64,000 nucleotides of DNA from NCBI GenBank assembly GCA_023055505.1, contig JALIRH010000003.1, positions 32,428,842-32,492,841 of the forward strand, read 5' to 3'. Positions 12,801 through 25,473 of the stretch are shown here, in pieces. The stretch is from Callipepla californica brunnescens. Lineage: Eukaryota; Chordata; Aves; Galliformes; Odontophoridae. The stretch's first letter is position 1. The number at the start of each line of letters is the position of its first letter. The notes under the pieces were generated by a model that saw only the letters and a program-made list of their open reading frames with translations, did not search any database and was not told the DNA's origin. The translations under genes and the position numbers were made by a program.

Positions 12801-15800
12801 TGAGAGGGAATTTCCATGACCAGCAAGGAAAAGACAGCAGTCTTGTTTGCTGCCAGATATAGCTGGAAAGAAAGGCATTGATTTGTTGACAGAAAAGGGT
12901 ATTTTGAGGCTTTCAGTTCTCCCACTTAGGCATCTGAATGGTCTCAAAGGTACCTCTCCCTTTCCTGCCCTCTGAGAAGAAGACAACTACTCTTCTGTTT
13001 TGTGGCTGGGTTGATAACGTCCCAAAAGGATGTGAACACGTGAAAGAAATCTATCACTGAGAGGTAAAAGTATTTTTAAGCAATCTGAATTTGATTCCTC
13101 AGAGACAATCAGTCAAATTCAAAGTTCTCACCAGACATTAAAGACTAGGACCAAAACCACTTGCTCTGTGTCTGTAGATTATAAACCCTATCAGAAATTG
13201 CCTTGGACAACAGAGATAATGAAATAAGCAAACACCTGAAGTGTAAATATGTTTTTTTTTGTTTGTTTGCTTGTTTTATGGAAACCTCTGCAGCTGTGTG
13301 TAGGAGTAAAGAGAAGCAGCCTTCCTTGGGTATATGGCTTTACTTATGTTGCAGGTATCACTTCTGGATGGGTGGGAAAGCAAACCAGTCCAGTTCCTGG
13401 GCTCCTGTCACAATTCCGTTCCAGCTCTGCTCCCATGGTTGTGCAAACAAACCCTTTATCTGGCATAGATGGCCAAATGCCAACCTGGAATTGATGTGCA
13501 TATTTACATTTCTTGATGGTTCCTTCAAGAGGCTGCCCATGCCAAAAATGTTTAAGAAAAGGGGCAGAGAAGGATGCTGGGGAGCCAGTAATTCGGAGTT
13601 TTCTTACACTTAGGCACTGCCCTAATTTAACATGAAATCTAATTGCAAACAGTAGCAGTCAGTGGTGCTTTTCATGGCAGTAAAACCAAGATCAGCAGCA
13701 GTCCTTTCCAACCAGCTCAGCCTTTTTATCCTTCCAGCAAACAGTCAGATAGTTTGTGCCTTACATGAAGTGCACGCTTTAAGAAAGTACATGTTTTCTT
13801 TAAACTGATTTGTAAGAACTGTGTTGTTGTATCTCTGCTGCGCTCTTCCAAATTTTATTGCCTGACATCAGTTTCTTTTACTTACTGCTTATTCTATGAC
13901 TGTAAAAAGAGGTCTGAAGCTAGCTCTGTTCATCTCTCCAGCAATCTGGAGTGTTTAGATTTTGCCACGGGTCATGGTCAGCTGTGGCAGCCCAACATGG
14001 CAGCTTCCATTGCTCAGAGCTGCAGCTTCCATCTCGTGACCGACACCTGCTGAACAATGTCTCTAAAACTGTTTTCTCCTCACTCTCCCAGGTTGCCCCT
14101 CTACCTGGCTTCTCTTTTCATAAGTCTCCTCTTCCTCTTGGTGAACTTAACATGTGCAGTATTGGTGAGGACACAGAATTCAGAGAGAAAAATCATTGTC
14201 TCTGTCCGGGTGGCAATTAATGACACGTTGTTTGTGCTCTGCGCTGTTTCACTCTCCATCTGCCTGTATAAGATTTCCAAGATGTCTTTAGCCAACATTT
14301 ACTTGGAATCCAAGGTAAGGTACATTTTCAGTTCCTTTTAAAGTACCTTCTGAGAGACGTGGGTAGTGCAAGGCAGAGGCACACGGTTCTTCAGATCTCC
14401 TGAGAGCTAGAGGCCTTAGGCTTTACAGCTTGCACTTGGTAAATAAACACTAAGGAGTGGAAAGAATGCTTTTGTCTAATCCCAGAGACCCCAAAATACA
14501 AGTTTTTAGGACAGAGTTTCCAGGACTTCTGGTTGGACTTCCTCACAGCTGTTTTTAAGCTGGGTGCTACCCAGCTACATTTCAGTACTGCTTCAGAGAG
14601 GTGGTCCTTACTTTGAGACCCTTCAGCTTGACAAATTATTGCCTGATTATTTTAAATGTTTAAGGTAGCAGCGTGCTGAAGGTAAGCCAGAAAAAAGAAT
14701 ATGAATATCCCTTTCTAAATTTCCATTGTGTCCTACGATGTTTTACAAAACCCTTGTTGTTTATAAATTCATCCAAACAGGGAGAAGGGAGAAAAGGTTT
14801 CTCCCATTAGTCTACAAAATATTCTCTCAAGAAATTTTGTTAGGTTCACAGCTTTGCTGGAAGGGCTGGGTGCACAAGTGTCATAAAAGCTGGCAGTGTT
14901 TGGCATTAAATCAGTGTTTTGTATCTACACAAAATGAAACAGGGCTTTCAGAGGTATTCACAGAACATGGTGTCATGGTTTTACATCTTAAAGTAAACGA
15001 TTAGTTCAAACCAAGGTGCATTACCATTATCACAACAAACCTTCTAAACATCTAAGCTTTAGCTTCCATTCCCAAGATCATATAATAAAATTTCCCTCTC
15101 CGTTTGGTTAATCAGATGAAAGGAACACTTTTCCTGTTTAATCAGTTCTGGCTGTACTGCACAACAACTAAAAGTTCATGGCTGAACAGAAGATTTAAAA
15201 ACACAGCTTAGTTTGTTTTGCTTCTTTCCAGTCTGTCATTTGCTGACCAAAGGGCATGGGCAATGGATTATTTTTACTGTTGAGAAAAGTTTATCTACTG
15301 CTGCAAATCACAGAAGTGTAAATCTCTGTAACAAAGCAGTGTTAGCCTACACGAGGCTTTGGTAGATTACTTTGCTCCATTTCCTCCTTCTGCAGGAAAC
15401 TTGATGTTCTTTACTTCAGACTATTTTGTGAGAAAGAAAGAAACTTGAGTGTTATTGCAGAGAGGAAAAGATGGGACACGGAGCTGATGAAAGTTTGAAT
15501 GTGAAAATGAGAATTAAAGAGCACTGTACCTCTTTCTGCTGACCTGAAAAGCAGTCCCTCTGGGGACTTCCAGTGGGATTTGGCTGCGTGTACTTAGGGA
15601 TACAGACAGCTGGAGCCAGCAGTGAAAAAACATCCTGGTTTAATCTGCCACTGCCATGCTGAAAAGACTATCTAGAGCTCAAGTCCGGTCTTTGCAGTGG
15701 CACTATAGAAGCTGCATTGCACAAAACGCACGTTCCATGTTGCTTGGAGATGGGGATCAGTGTTGGCAGCCTTTTATTTGCATCTCCCATCTCCTGGCAC

Positions 15801-18800
15801 GTACACTGCGACCACACGTGGAAGTGCCAGCAGAGGCACTGCACCGCCTGCAGGGTCTGGTGTGGGGCCAGACCAGGTCTCAGGCTGTGGTCCAGGCCTG
15901 CGTGTCCTCAGCCGAAGTTGTCACGCACTCAGCTTTGCTGCCTACTTGGGGCTCCCTTCTTTTCCATGGGCCTGTGACTGAAGAGGGGATCCTTCCAGCA
16001 CTCTGCTTCCCCCAGATCACCTGACAAGATTTGACCGGCAGTGAAAATAGGACAACTTTAGCCCCTTTTTATTTGTATTAGGTGGCATTAGAGTTTGCTA
16101 AAGCTGCACAATACTTAACTATTAAGGAACGACAGCCTTCTGGGGAAACTACTGTGTGGTTCTGCTCCTCACTTCAGTTTTTAAATGTTGCTGAAGTGGG
16201 ATGTGGTGCGTGCCCTTTAGCAGCTTCTCCCTGCTCACTCACTCTGGGTTTCCATGGCAGCCCCACAAAAAAAGAATGGGCAAGTGTGGAGAAGCAGTTT
16301 CCCCTTTTTGGCACATCCTGCTCGCTGCTCTCACTGCTGCGTGCCAGGTGTGTGTCCCAGTTCCCACACACAGCAGGCCCCACTCCTGCCATGGCTGCAG
16401 GTTGGGCCTGGCTGGCGGCAGTGGGAGCAGGACGTCAGGCACATATTGACGGCACTGAGGGTTTTGTAATACTCCTGAGTATTCAGGCTGCTCTCTGAAG
16501 CAATATTATTTTTGCAGGAGTGCAGGCAAGCTATAGTTTCCCACCAGCTTTTCTGATGAGTCGCTCTTTGCTGCCTCTAGCCACGGAACACCCAGTGTGA
16601 GGTGCTTGTTTGGCAAAGCCACAGGACAGCAGCCAACAGCATGCGTGGGCAGCAGAGGGGCCTGGTGGGCTCCCAAAGCCAGGGCTTCAGGATGTGGTGA
16701 CCCGGTGGCTCACCCTGACCCACCTTATATCTGTGCTCTGCATGTCTGTGCCTGGGTTGCCAACCTGGTAGCGGAGTTCCTGAGTGGGGGGAGTGGTACA
16801 GACCTTGCTGTTTCCTGCCCTGGTTAAAAAAGGTCCTGTGAGGGGGAAAGCAGCTTCGCTCTTGGCTTGGCTGTTTCAGGTAGACGTTGCATAGGTCTCT
16901 GCCAGGAGAGGGTGGGCAGTGCTAGTGAAGCAAATGGTTATAAGGTATTTTGCTGCCCTGAAGCACCGTTCCTCAGAGAATTCCTTCTTTGGCTGTGATA
17001 AGCACTATTCCAGAGCTGACTGTACAGCATTTGAGTTTCGTCCTTCAGAGCCGTCCCCATCTTGTACAACTGCCTGCTGCTGTGATCAGACTCAGAGCTC
17101 CCCACAGCCATGCCTCCTGCACTCCTCTTACTGCCACAACTCCTGTGCTGATGCCTCAGTCCCCTGATTCTGATGCACAGTATTCAGGAGTTGCACTTGC
17201 TCCTCACACTAGCTGAGGCTCTCTGCCCTGCTCTGTCCTTTTTCTTCTCTGAGGCCTAGGAACTGTCACAACTTCATGCTTTGCAATCTCATTCCTGCCC
17301 CAAAGCCCGAGGTCCCACTCTCAGACTACCCAGCCAGGGTCACTTTGCCCACAGGCTGTGCCTCCGCTTTGTCACCTCCGTGTTGACTTTAGGTGAGGCA
17401 GGATGTTCTGTTCCTGTCTGTGCTGTTTAACTGCTGACTGCTGCGATCTGCTCTGTACTCAGGAAATAGATGCACAGCAAGTGGTTATAAAAAGATGCAA
17501 GGTTGCATCATGCTAGTAGCCAGAGTCTGAGTTAGGATGCTTAATAGCTGGCGTGCAGCTGAATTCTCTAGCTCTGATACCAGGTGTTCTCAGCTGCTTT
17601 CACTGCTATGAAAATAGCACTTGTACAGCAGTGACAGGAAACAATCACAGCCCATCTTGGCAAGGGTTGGAACCGCTGCCATTCCATGGAAACCATCGTG
17701 AGGTACATAGAGCATAGGATATACTGATCAAAGGAGGAAAACATCACTCAAGTCACATTAGGCAAAGCACCACAACAAGCCCCCAAAGCCCATGCAAAGC
17801 AATATTCTCGTCAGCCTCCCACGTGACTAATAACCGTGTCTAAATCTTTTCCAGGGCTCATCTGTGTGTCAGGTGACAAGCATAGGAGTGACTGTTATAC
17901 TACTTTATACCTCACGCGCCTGTTACAACTTGTTCATCTTATCATTTTCCCAAACCAAGAAAGTCAATTCTTTTGATTATGATTGGTACAACGTATCAGA
18001 TCAGGCAAGTATGGAAATATTTGCTAATGAGAAAAACTCATTCTGCACACGGCAGGCGATTTCCTAAACATTATGGCAGGAGGCATTTATATATTAAAAT
18101 TCAAGGTTGTTTTTCTCTTGTTTGATGCAATGAGGTTGATTTGCTCCAGGAATTCAAATTTCCTGCAATAATAGCAGGAAAAAAACCAGCACTAAAAGGA
18201 AAACTTAAGATTGGTAATTCAACAATTTGAAAGTATATCTTAACATTTCATTCATTTGTATTGCACTGTTAAAAAATACATTAAAAAAGACACGTGTTTT
18301 GTTCATTGGGAAGAATGTACTATAGCTGGAAGCAGAAAAACAGTTCTTGATCCCACTGAAATGCCAAGTCCCACATTCTGAAGTCATCTCAGATCTTCCA
18401 CTGGCATTTTGTGCAGGAGTTACGTACCTTAATTCTGCCAGCAGTGTGATATCTTCTCTAGTTTTAGGATCAGACTGACTCTTCTCAACTTTTCATTGCA
18501 AGTTACAGTTCAGATGTTGAGAACTAGCAATGATAGAAACACTCAGGGAAGTAAGCAGGTAACTCTTCCTTGAAGTTTATGAAATTTAGGTGTTCAGCTT
18601 CCTCCTCTGCTTTGAAAGGCACAGCTCCCAGTAGCTTTCCAGCCCTATCAAGGCTTGGAGAAATGGCAGGTGCATGTCTGGAGCACAAGTATTTTTTGAG
18701 CTCAAAATCCTAGATATGTGATGCCTCCCCATCACCAAGCAGAGTTCCCAGCTGGTCAGGCAGGGGGGCCAAGCAAACCTGGAACCATTTTCTGTTGAGC

Positions 18801-21800
18801 AGTAAATAGAACTAGAAATAAGAAGCAGATAAACAGCAAGGCAAAATTGCCCAGAGGATCTGGTTAAGAGTTGTTAGAGATCAGTACATCAAGGATCACT
18901 AGTCTCTCCTGCTGCTGTGTGGGTAAGAGCCAGGTGATACCATACCACTTCATGCAAGTAGAAGACAGTTACTAGATGGAAGAGCAATGCATTATGATTC
19001 ATCTCCTGAATCCAACATTTTCCCTCCTGCTGCTGGGACCTGCAGTGCTGGTGGCTGCTCGTGGTCCCTTGCAGATACTAGAAAATCGCAGCCAGAACAT
19101 TTGGTCATTTCCCACCTGGAGGCCACGGTTGTTCATAGGGAGCTGACTAGAATGCCTTAGGACCTGCTGCATTACTGCCTCAGGTCTCTCTTCAGAAACA
19201 CTTCCCTTTTTGATTCCACACAGAACACATAAAAAGACAGGACTGCCCTCTGCAGATATGGCAAACAGCAGAGGGGAAATCTGGAGAGAAGTTCAAAGCT
19301 AATGCTAGAGTAACAGTGTGCTTATTCAAGATAAAGTGCACCAATCTGAGGAGTCCCAAACCTTAGTTTTTAAATATTGTCAGCAGCACCCTTGAAGACC
19401 TGGGCATTGACTATTCCTTCATGTACTATTCCCATCTAAGAAAGGACTAGAAACTTAGTTTCTCAGCAAGCTGATTTTATCTCCCCAGCCTAAAAGCCTG
19501 GCAAGCATCCAGCAAACTTTGATTTTGCTGAAGGAAAGATAGAGGATGAGGAAAAAGAGAGGGTAAAAGGAAAGAGAATTCACGTACTCAACAACATAGG
19601 ATATTGATTTGTGTTTTAGTATGCCTTTAATCATTAGCCAGGTTAGTCTGGCTTTACTGGAAAGAGTTTCTGGCCACGTTATCAGGTTTCAGCCAATTAC
19701 GTACAGGACTTTGTAAGAAGACATGTTGCCTCTTGCACCTCTTAAGAAAATGCCATTTCTGCTTGTAAATGTTTTTCTTTCTGACTCTTCAACAGGCAGA
19801 TCTGAAATGCCAGCTGGGAGATGCAGGTTACATAGTGTTTGGAGTGATCCTTTTTGTCTGGGAGCTCTTGCCTACTTCCTTGGTTGTGTATTTCTTCCGC
19901 GTCCGAAATCCTACAAAAGATCTAGTGAGTGAAATGTGTTGCACACTCGTTCATGGGATGTGCTGGCAGGGCTGGAGGGCTCAGCTTCCAGGGGAACCTT
20001 TTGCTGCTTTAAGCGTTATCTTTTTCAATGTGTCCTCAGCAGAATAAAAGCAACCCAAGACACTGACACTTCTAGAGAAGAGCACAGTTTTAGTTCTCCT
20101 ACACACATTTTCAGAGGCAGTGGTAAAGGAAGTAACAAACACCAGCTATATGGAGTCCTTCTTACAGTTCACCTGTGATACCTGATATCACACTAGGTAA
20201 CCTACCGCGGTCCATCAAAATGAATGTATAAGATCTCAGCCCTACTTCCGCTTCAGATAGCCAGGGTAACTGTAAAGAAGAGAATGTTTTTAACAACACA
20301 GGCTGGTGAGTTTGCTCTTCTTAGAAGCAGCTGCAGGAAGATCTCATTTTATTTGAAGTGATTTTAGTATGGCTAGACACAGTCTTACATTTGGGGTATT
20401 AGAGAGATTCACATGGAAATGAAAGAGCTGAGATCTAACCTCTGCTTTACAGAACTGATCACATAAAGACTCAGTCTTACTCAGATGAGGGGCTGGCAGG
20501 CAGCACGCTCTCACAAGTCAAAGAGCCCTACATTAATGCTTAACAACATGATATTTTTGCATTGTGACTTTTAAAAAGCCTCAAATCTCCAACTGGAAGG
20601 TACAGTTCAGGAGTCAGTTGGTGTCATCGCTACTTTCATGGGGTACTTCCTTAGGGTAGACATTACATGCCACAGTGGATCAATCAGAAGTGATTTTCTT
20701 TCTCTACAAGAAATATTTATGCTCAACACACATTGTAATAGGAAAACTGGAAACAAGGATGTTAGTAAGGCAACTGTAGCAAGGCAAGACTGAACTTCCA
20801 TGCAAATACACCACAAGAGGGAGAGCAAGGGCCACAGTTTGTTCACTAGACTTCACACAGTGCAGGAGTAGGGGCTCAGCTGGTTCCCAGATGTCTGAGC
20901 ACCTTATCCGGACTCAAATGGGCTCTTTGAATCTTGTCCACTCTCCAAAATGCTCCGTATAATTTAAAGTGTTACACGAGGAAAAACCATTAAGGTCATG
21001 AGACCGCCCCTATGCCAGTAGAGAAAAACCAGAAAGCAGGATTTTTGTCTACAGCATATGTAGAATTGCCTGTTTTGAGTTGGAAGGCAGGAACTAAGCA
21101 TGCAGTGACAGTCAGACACCAAGCAACTTAACTGCTCTAAGTACTGACTCACGTTTCTCCTTCCCTCAGGCCAACGCAGGAATGGTCCCGAGCCACGGTT
21201 TCAATCCCAGATCTTATTTCTTCGACAACCCTCGCAGATATGACAGTGATGATGATCTGGCGTGGAACACTGCACCCCAAGGAGCACAGGGCAGGTAAGA
21301 TACATGAGCTAGTGGCTTACTTCTCATGGCAGAAACAGCTGGAGGAAAAGGAAGATGCACACTGCATAAGAGTAATGAAAATTGTTCAGGTCCAATTGTT
21401 GCCTAAATGGTACAGGGTGGGAGGAAGCTAACATGGCAGCTCAGAGGCATGAGCACAGCTCCCACTGGACACTAAACCCACTGCTCCTGAGAGTACAGGC
21501 AGTACACCAGAGCTGCTCGCCAGATCCAGGCCTTGTATACAGACACAAGGAGGTTCAGGCCTGTCACTGACAGTCCATTGCAGTCACAGGACAGGCATAG
21601 AAGTTCAACCACCTCCTGGATTAGCAAAGCAGAGCGGGGAAAGTCTTTAGAGAACTGAAAAAAATCAGGAAACAAGTCATGAGTCATCTCAGTGTGAGAA
21701 CTGTAACGGTGCAATTGCATTTTGCCCACGGTAACTGAACAGCTGTGTCAGAACCAATGCCACTCACTTAAATTCTGTTTCCTTCTCAAGTTTCTCTCCA

Positions 21801-21902
21801 GATTACTATGACTGGGGCCATCAGAACAACAGCTTCATGGCTTACATAGGATCCCTCCAGCAAGATCCAACACTGGACACAGACAGGCCAAGCCCTATAT
21901 GA
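499..21902 (+). CDS. GPR137B: GPR137B, seven-helix lysosomal integral membrane protein (complete, 7 coding exons)
   Basis: Coding exons: 499-867, 9437-9486, 14092-14314, 17855-18004, 19796-19924, 21170-21294 and 21791-21902. They join in frame to 1158 nt, or 385 residues plus TGA. The product closely resembles the human GPR137B (TM7SF1) sequence I remember. Predicted helices lie at about residues 28-53, 62-85, 95-121, 141-165, 176-199, 221-245 and 274-298. Sequons are present at N11 (NDT) and N260 (NVS). The C-terminal tail has a conserved arginine and aspartate-rich stretch ([11 protein letters not shown]) before a divergent end. The family acts at the lysosome, where GPR137B is reported to bind RagA and influence mTORC1. 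The start is fixed by an in-frame stop at 490-492. The protein lacks the short extra N-terminus I recall for human. Intron 4 has a GC donor. The gene converges with ERO1B on the other strand. Confidence 0.97.
868..9436 (+). other. GPR137B: GPR137B intron 1
   Basis: An 8.6-kb GT-AG intron. The only recognisable element is a reverse-oriented CR1 LINE fragment at about 8204-8690. The numerous short ORFs show no family resemblance and no splice support. I see no other structured feature. Confidence 0.8.
8204..8690 (-). mobile_element. CR1 LINE 3' fragment
   Basis: The plus strand reads as the reverse complement of an avian CR1 tail: GAATCATAGAATGGGCTGGG, then the GGACCTCAAAGATCATCTAG block, GGGCAACCTGTTCCAGTGCA, and GTACTGGAAGGCCACAGTGA. 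It is 5'-truncated, as usual for CR1, and carries no intact reverse transcriptase. The short plus-strand ORF at 8394-8699 is a by-product of it. Confidence 0.93.
9437..9486 (+). CDS. GPR137B: GPR137B coding exon 2
   Basis: A 50-nt exon encoding [16 protein letters not shown] plus the first two bases of Arg140. Acceptor TTTTGCAG ends at 9436 and donor AG|GTAAGA follows 9486. It forms the loop after helix 3. It is too short to stand out as an ORF and was found by homology and splice signals. Confidence 0.95.
12370..12385. repeat. Poly-T homopolymer run
   Basis: Sixteen consecutive T residues in GPR137B intron 2, interrupted from an earlier T-run by AG. A simple repeat. Confidence 0.9.
12505..12606 (-). 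mobile_element. CR1 LINE short tail fragment
   Basis: The plus strand carries GAATCATAGAATATCCTCAG followed by CTGGAAGGGACCCACAGGGA, the reverse complement of the terminal segment of a CR1 subfamily. Only about 100 bp remain, in GPR137B intron 2. The right-hand limit is approximate. Confidence 0.8.
14092..14314 (+). CDS. GPR137B: GPR137B coding exon 3
   Basis: It completes Arg140 and encodes residues 141-214, which carry predicted helices 4 and 5 ([13 protein letters not shown] and [15 protein letters not shown]). Acceptor CTCTCCCAG ends at 14091; donor AAG|GTAAGG; ends in phase 0. Confidence 0.96.
17855..18004 (+). CDS. GPR137B: GPR137B coding exon 4 (GC donor)
   Basis: It encodes residues 215-264, from GSSVCQV to NVSDQ: helix 6 and the following lumenal loop with its NVS sequon. 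Acceptor TTTTCCAG ends at 17854. The frame and homology place the 3' end at CAG|GCAAGT, so this intron uses GC instead of GT. Reading through would add about 20 unrelated residues before a stop at 18065-18067. Confidence 0.94.
19796..19924 (+). CDS. GPR137B: GPR137B coding exon 5
   Basis: It encodes residues 265-307, from [11 protein letters not shown] to RVRNPTKDL, including helix 7. Acceptor CTTCAACAG ends at 19795; donor CTA|GTGAGT; phase 0 on both sides. Confidence 0.95.
21170..21294 (+). CDS. GPR137B: GPR137B coding exon 6
   Basis: It encodes residues 308-348 plus two bases of Ser349: the cytosolic tail with [18 protein letters not shown] and the DSDDDLAW acidic patch. Acceptor TTCCCTCAG ends at 21169; donor AG|GTAAGA. 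Confidence 0.95.
21791..21902 (+). CDS. GPR137B: GPR137B coding exon 7 (terminal)
   Basis: It completes Ser349 and encodes residues 350-385, starting [15 protein letters not shown] and ending RPSPI, followed by TGA at 21900-21902. Acceptor CCTTCTCAAG ends at 21790. The DYYDWG block is conserved with human; the last residues differ. Confidence 0.94.
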
Positions 21903-24900
21903 CTTCAATCAACTACTGCATCCTAGGACATTCCAATATTAAAACAATTGTTCTGAAAAACAAAGCTTAGAACATTTATTCACCCTTTGGTTTTTATAAG
22001 TGTTCTTATGCACAGATAAATGAAGAACTTGTTTTTGCCTCAGGCTTTTCATAGCTTAAGGAAAAGTATAAGCTAAGAGTTAAACTCTGAAGACTGTTCT
22101 AATTCCATACACGGCTCCAAAAGCAATGCCTCCTCTTCATGTCCATGGAGACTACTACAACCAATACAGAACACAGTAACACTGATAGAGCAAATTCACA
22201 GCTACAAGATGCTTTTTCCAGCACAGTCACCAACATCAGTTATGCATTTTCAGTGGTGATGAACAAGAGCCTGCATGCCACACAAAAATCAGCAGAGTGA
22301 CTAGCTGTCACCACTGCTATAATGCACCACCCACTCTCACTTGCTATGCTCACATCCACTGGTCTCCAGAAGTGTCCAGCAATAATCTGTGACTGTCAAC
22401 AGATCCAATTTTTTCCACATGGAGGAATTCAGTGACTCACCTTTGCTTCTTACACACTTTCACATCAGACTCAGTTTTGTCAGTCTGTCCCTCTGCTGCT
22501 ATTTCTCACAGCAACCAAATGCAACACTGGAAAAGTTCAACCCTCACTGCCACACCATCACCACCCACCTCTGACATCATGGGCTGACATGACAAAACAG
22601 GAGGCATTACTTTTGGAGCAGCCTTCATGATACCTTGTTTCAAGCCGTGGCATTTTTGGCTTTGAACAGAGTTTCTAGAAGATAAAATCACTTTATGCTC
22701 ATTTTAAGAGAGCAGATTCCGTGAAGTAAAATGGCAATTATTTTCTAAGTACTTTTATTTTTACACTGTATATTAGGTTAGAAATATATGATTAAAATAA
22801 GTATGCTGTAAATACACAGATGTTACTGAGATGCATGACAGTAAGAGATTCTTACGTGCACGTAAAGGCCTGTAAGGAAAAAAATGCCAACACCATTAAA
22901 TATTGTTCTTTCCAAGTTATTGCTACATTCTTGGAGCACGTCTACCCTGGATTGTTGCTGCTCACACAGCACAGGAAGATGGTTGGAAGCTAATACATCT
23001 GTGCTCTAGTTACCTAGTTACCATCTCAAAACTCAGAAAACATAGAAGTCCATCTTCTCAGCAGCTGCAGGGACGGTCTTAAAGTAGAAGAGATGCTCAT
23101 CTGCTCTGGCTCGATCAGCAAAGCAGGCTGAAATCCTGTAAGCTTGAAGGAATAAAGTTATATGATAATTCTGTCAATCACCTCCAGGTATTTCCTACGG
23201 ATGAGTAATTCAAATGGCTACTCAATGGCCAGAGGGATGGATGCATCAGGGTCCCTGATTCAGTGGGGGGTGGGGGGGCAGTGTGAGAAAAAGTCTGTCA
23301 CATCTGAAAAATTGTGGAAGCTCCTTAGAGGGAAGAAAAATTACTAAGTTGTTCTAATAAGCTATGCTGCAAAAGGCACAAAGCTTCCTTTCTATAGAAG
23401 CTTTTCACCTCTCTCACTCACACAACAGGACTCAGCCAGTGGCTACGATTGTCCATATGAAGACAGATTAATTCTGATTTAATTCTGCCATGCAGACAGC
23501 TGGATGTGCTGGTATATGGAAACAGCAAGCAATACAGAGCAGCACATGAAAATCCAAATGAATGAAAAATCCAAAGCTGACATTTAGCTTTGGAATGCAA
23601 TTGAAGTGAGAAATCTTGCCTGTCATCTTAAGCTTAAATCACAGAATGACTGCTACGTAAATAATTTAAGCTGCATGATTCCTAAAACACAGCTGAAACC
23701 CACATGAAAATAAACCAACTGAATTCACAAGTTATAGCAGAAAATACTTTAATTTGTATCTCAGATTCAAACATAGCAAAGTTTCAGAAGTGTTCAGATC
23801 TCAGTAAGCAGTTCTAGCATTGATTTCAATAAATATGACATTTTAATAGGCTAGATATATGGAGAGACTGTAAGGTGATGAGTTGCAGACTGCTAGTTTA
23901 TAAACATAAGCATCTAGACTATTTACAACATATTACAGGTCACTTCCCAGAAAAGCAAGGTCAGATAAAGACCCAATCATCCAAACACAACTCAAAGTGT
24001 GGCACAGTGTATTCCATGCATACACAATGACATACAACACAAACCACCAGCTGGAGTAGGAGAACATTATTCCAACTTAAGTCTGTATATTTTAGCTTTT
24101 AAACTCTGTACTCTCACCTTCGTCCTCTGGCACTTAGGAGCAAGTTTGTTCAGCAGCAAACATTTTATCTATGCTGTTTGCACCAAGTCTTTTCACATTT
24201 CAGTTAAGCCTTTCCGACTTAGGAAAAATGAAGCATTTTTGTCTTTGTCTTCTTGCTGCCTGTGTGATTACAATCATTTTGTCATTTGTACAGGGAAACA
24301 ATTTTAGTCTGAAATGAACGGCAGACAACGCTGACAAGCTCACCTCCAATAAGGAGCTGGAATTTATGGGTTTACAGCTTATGGACAGTGTATCTAACCT
24401 TATTTCTTCATATAAAAACAGGTCTGTAAATTTCTAAAATTGAAAGTCAACGTATAAAGAACCATCATCCAACTCACAGAGCAAACCCTCATAGGCAGCA
24501 TAGTCACAGACTGTACATCAAATACAGTAAAACAAAGAGATGACAGGAAAATGGTTTCAACTGCAATATACTTTCAAATGCAAAAGAAAGTCTCTCTAAA
24601 CATTAAAACTCATGTTGTCATGACACAAAGAAAAAAAAAAAAGACTTCCCATCTCTATGTCCTTACTCTAAGGACTCTGCCTGGATTGTGCCCATGAAGG
24701 TTTTAAGAATCAGGTATGCAAGGTCTGTGTGTCTGAATCTCTCACCTGTCCCATAAGGAACAACACAATGCCAGACTATGGTGCCACTTCAACGTCCACA
24801 GATTTTGGAGAGCCACAGGTGGAAGAACAAAAAACAAGTTGCATCCCGAGAAGGTTGGAAGCAACTCACTTTCCTCAAAACCAAAATAGGGGAAAAAAGG

Positions 24901-25440
24901 AACAATTTGAGGCAACATAAGCAAGAATTTTGTTTTGTCGTTGGAAAATCCTGCCTAAAGCATTAGGCACTGCAATATATAATAGCAGTTAAATCTTATC
25001 TATACAAGGTTCTTCACTTGAGTGAGTCTACAGGTTTCTCACCCTTGCAGGTCAACCCAAAAGGGGAGAATTAAGAACCAACTGAAAAAAAAAAAATATA
25101 CACAATAACCCTGAAGACTTCAACACTCAGCTGTACACATCTGAGCTAGCCATCTAGACTTCCATTTCAAGTTAACAGAGAAAGCAAACTCTGGGCAGCA
25201 AATTGTTGTATCCTTGAGTATGTCAAACCAACCTTGACAAAGGCCAGGTGAGTGCTCCGCCCTGACTTCACCTGCTGTCCTCCAATAAGTAGAAATGGAG
25301 TCCATGATGACTTGCTCAGACAGGTGTCCACAAGCAGGAGAGGCTGCTAAGTTAAGAATGTAGCATCCCCATGCTGGCATTAGCTTTCCCAAACACCACA
25401 TTAATTTCTTTAAACAAGGAAACAAGGATGGGAAACCAAT
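21903..25440. other. GPR137B 3'UTR and convergent intergenic zone
   Basis: It follows the GPR137B stop and probably includes about 1.25 kb of its 3'UTR. The rest is AT-rich and lacks recognisable genes, CR1 copies or long ORFs. A 14-bp palindrome lies at 22852-22865 and a G-rich run near 23265. The two flanking genes are transcribed towards each other here. Confidence 0.6.
23151..23156 (+). terminator. GPR137B: Candidate GPR137B polyadenylation signal
   Basis: An AATAAA hexamer 1.25 kb after the GPR137B stop codon. It is the first canonical plus-strand hexamer noted in this 3' region; ATTAAA variants occur nearer (for example near 22897). Use of this site is inference. Confidence 0.4.
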
Positions 25441-25467
25441 TGTCAATTTGTGCAACTATCACCAAAT

Positions 25468-25473
25468 TTTATT
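25468..25473 (-). terminator. ERO1B: Candidate ERO1B polyadenylation signal
   Basis: TTTATT on the plus strand is AATAAA in ERO1B orientation, 1.6 kb past the ERO1B stop. It is the first canonical hexamer I see downstream of the stop. A weaker ATTAAA sits further on at 23748-23753, so a longer 3'UTR is possible. Confidence 0.4.

Noticed and set aside
15656..16498. Overlapping plus-strand ORFs of 122 and 138 codons in GPR137B intron 3
   Set aside because: They have low complexity, no recognisable domain and no paired splice signals; random intronic ORFs.
17864..18067. Reading of GPR137B exon 4 through to a stop at 18067 as a terminal exon
   Set aside because: Conserved sequence stops at 18004 and resumes at 19796 in phase, so a GC-donor splice explains it better.
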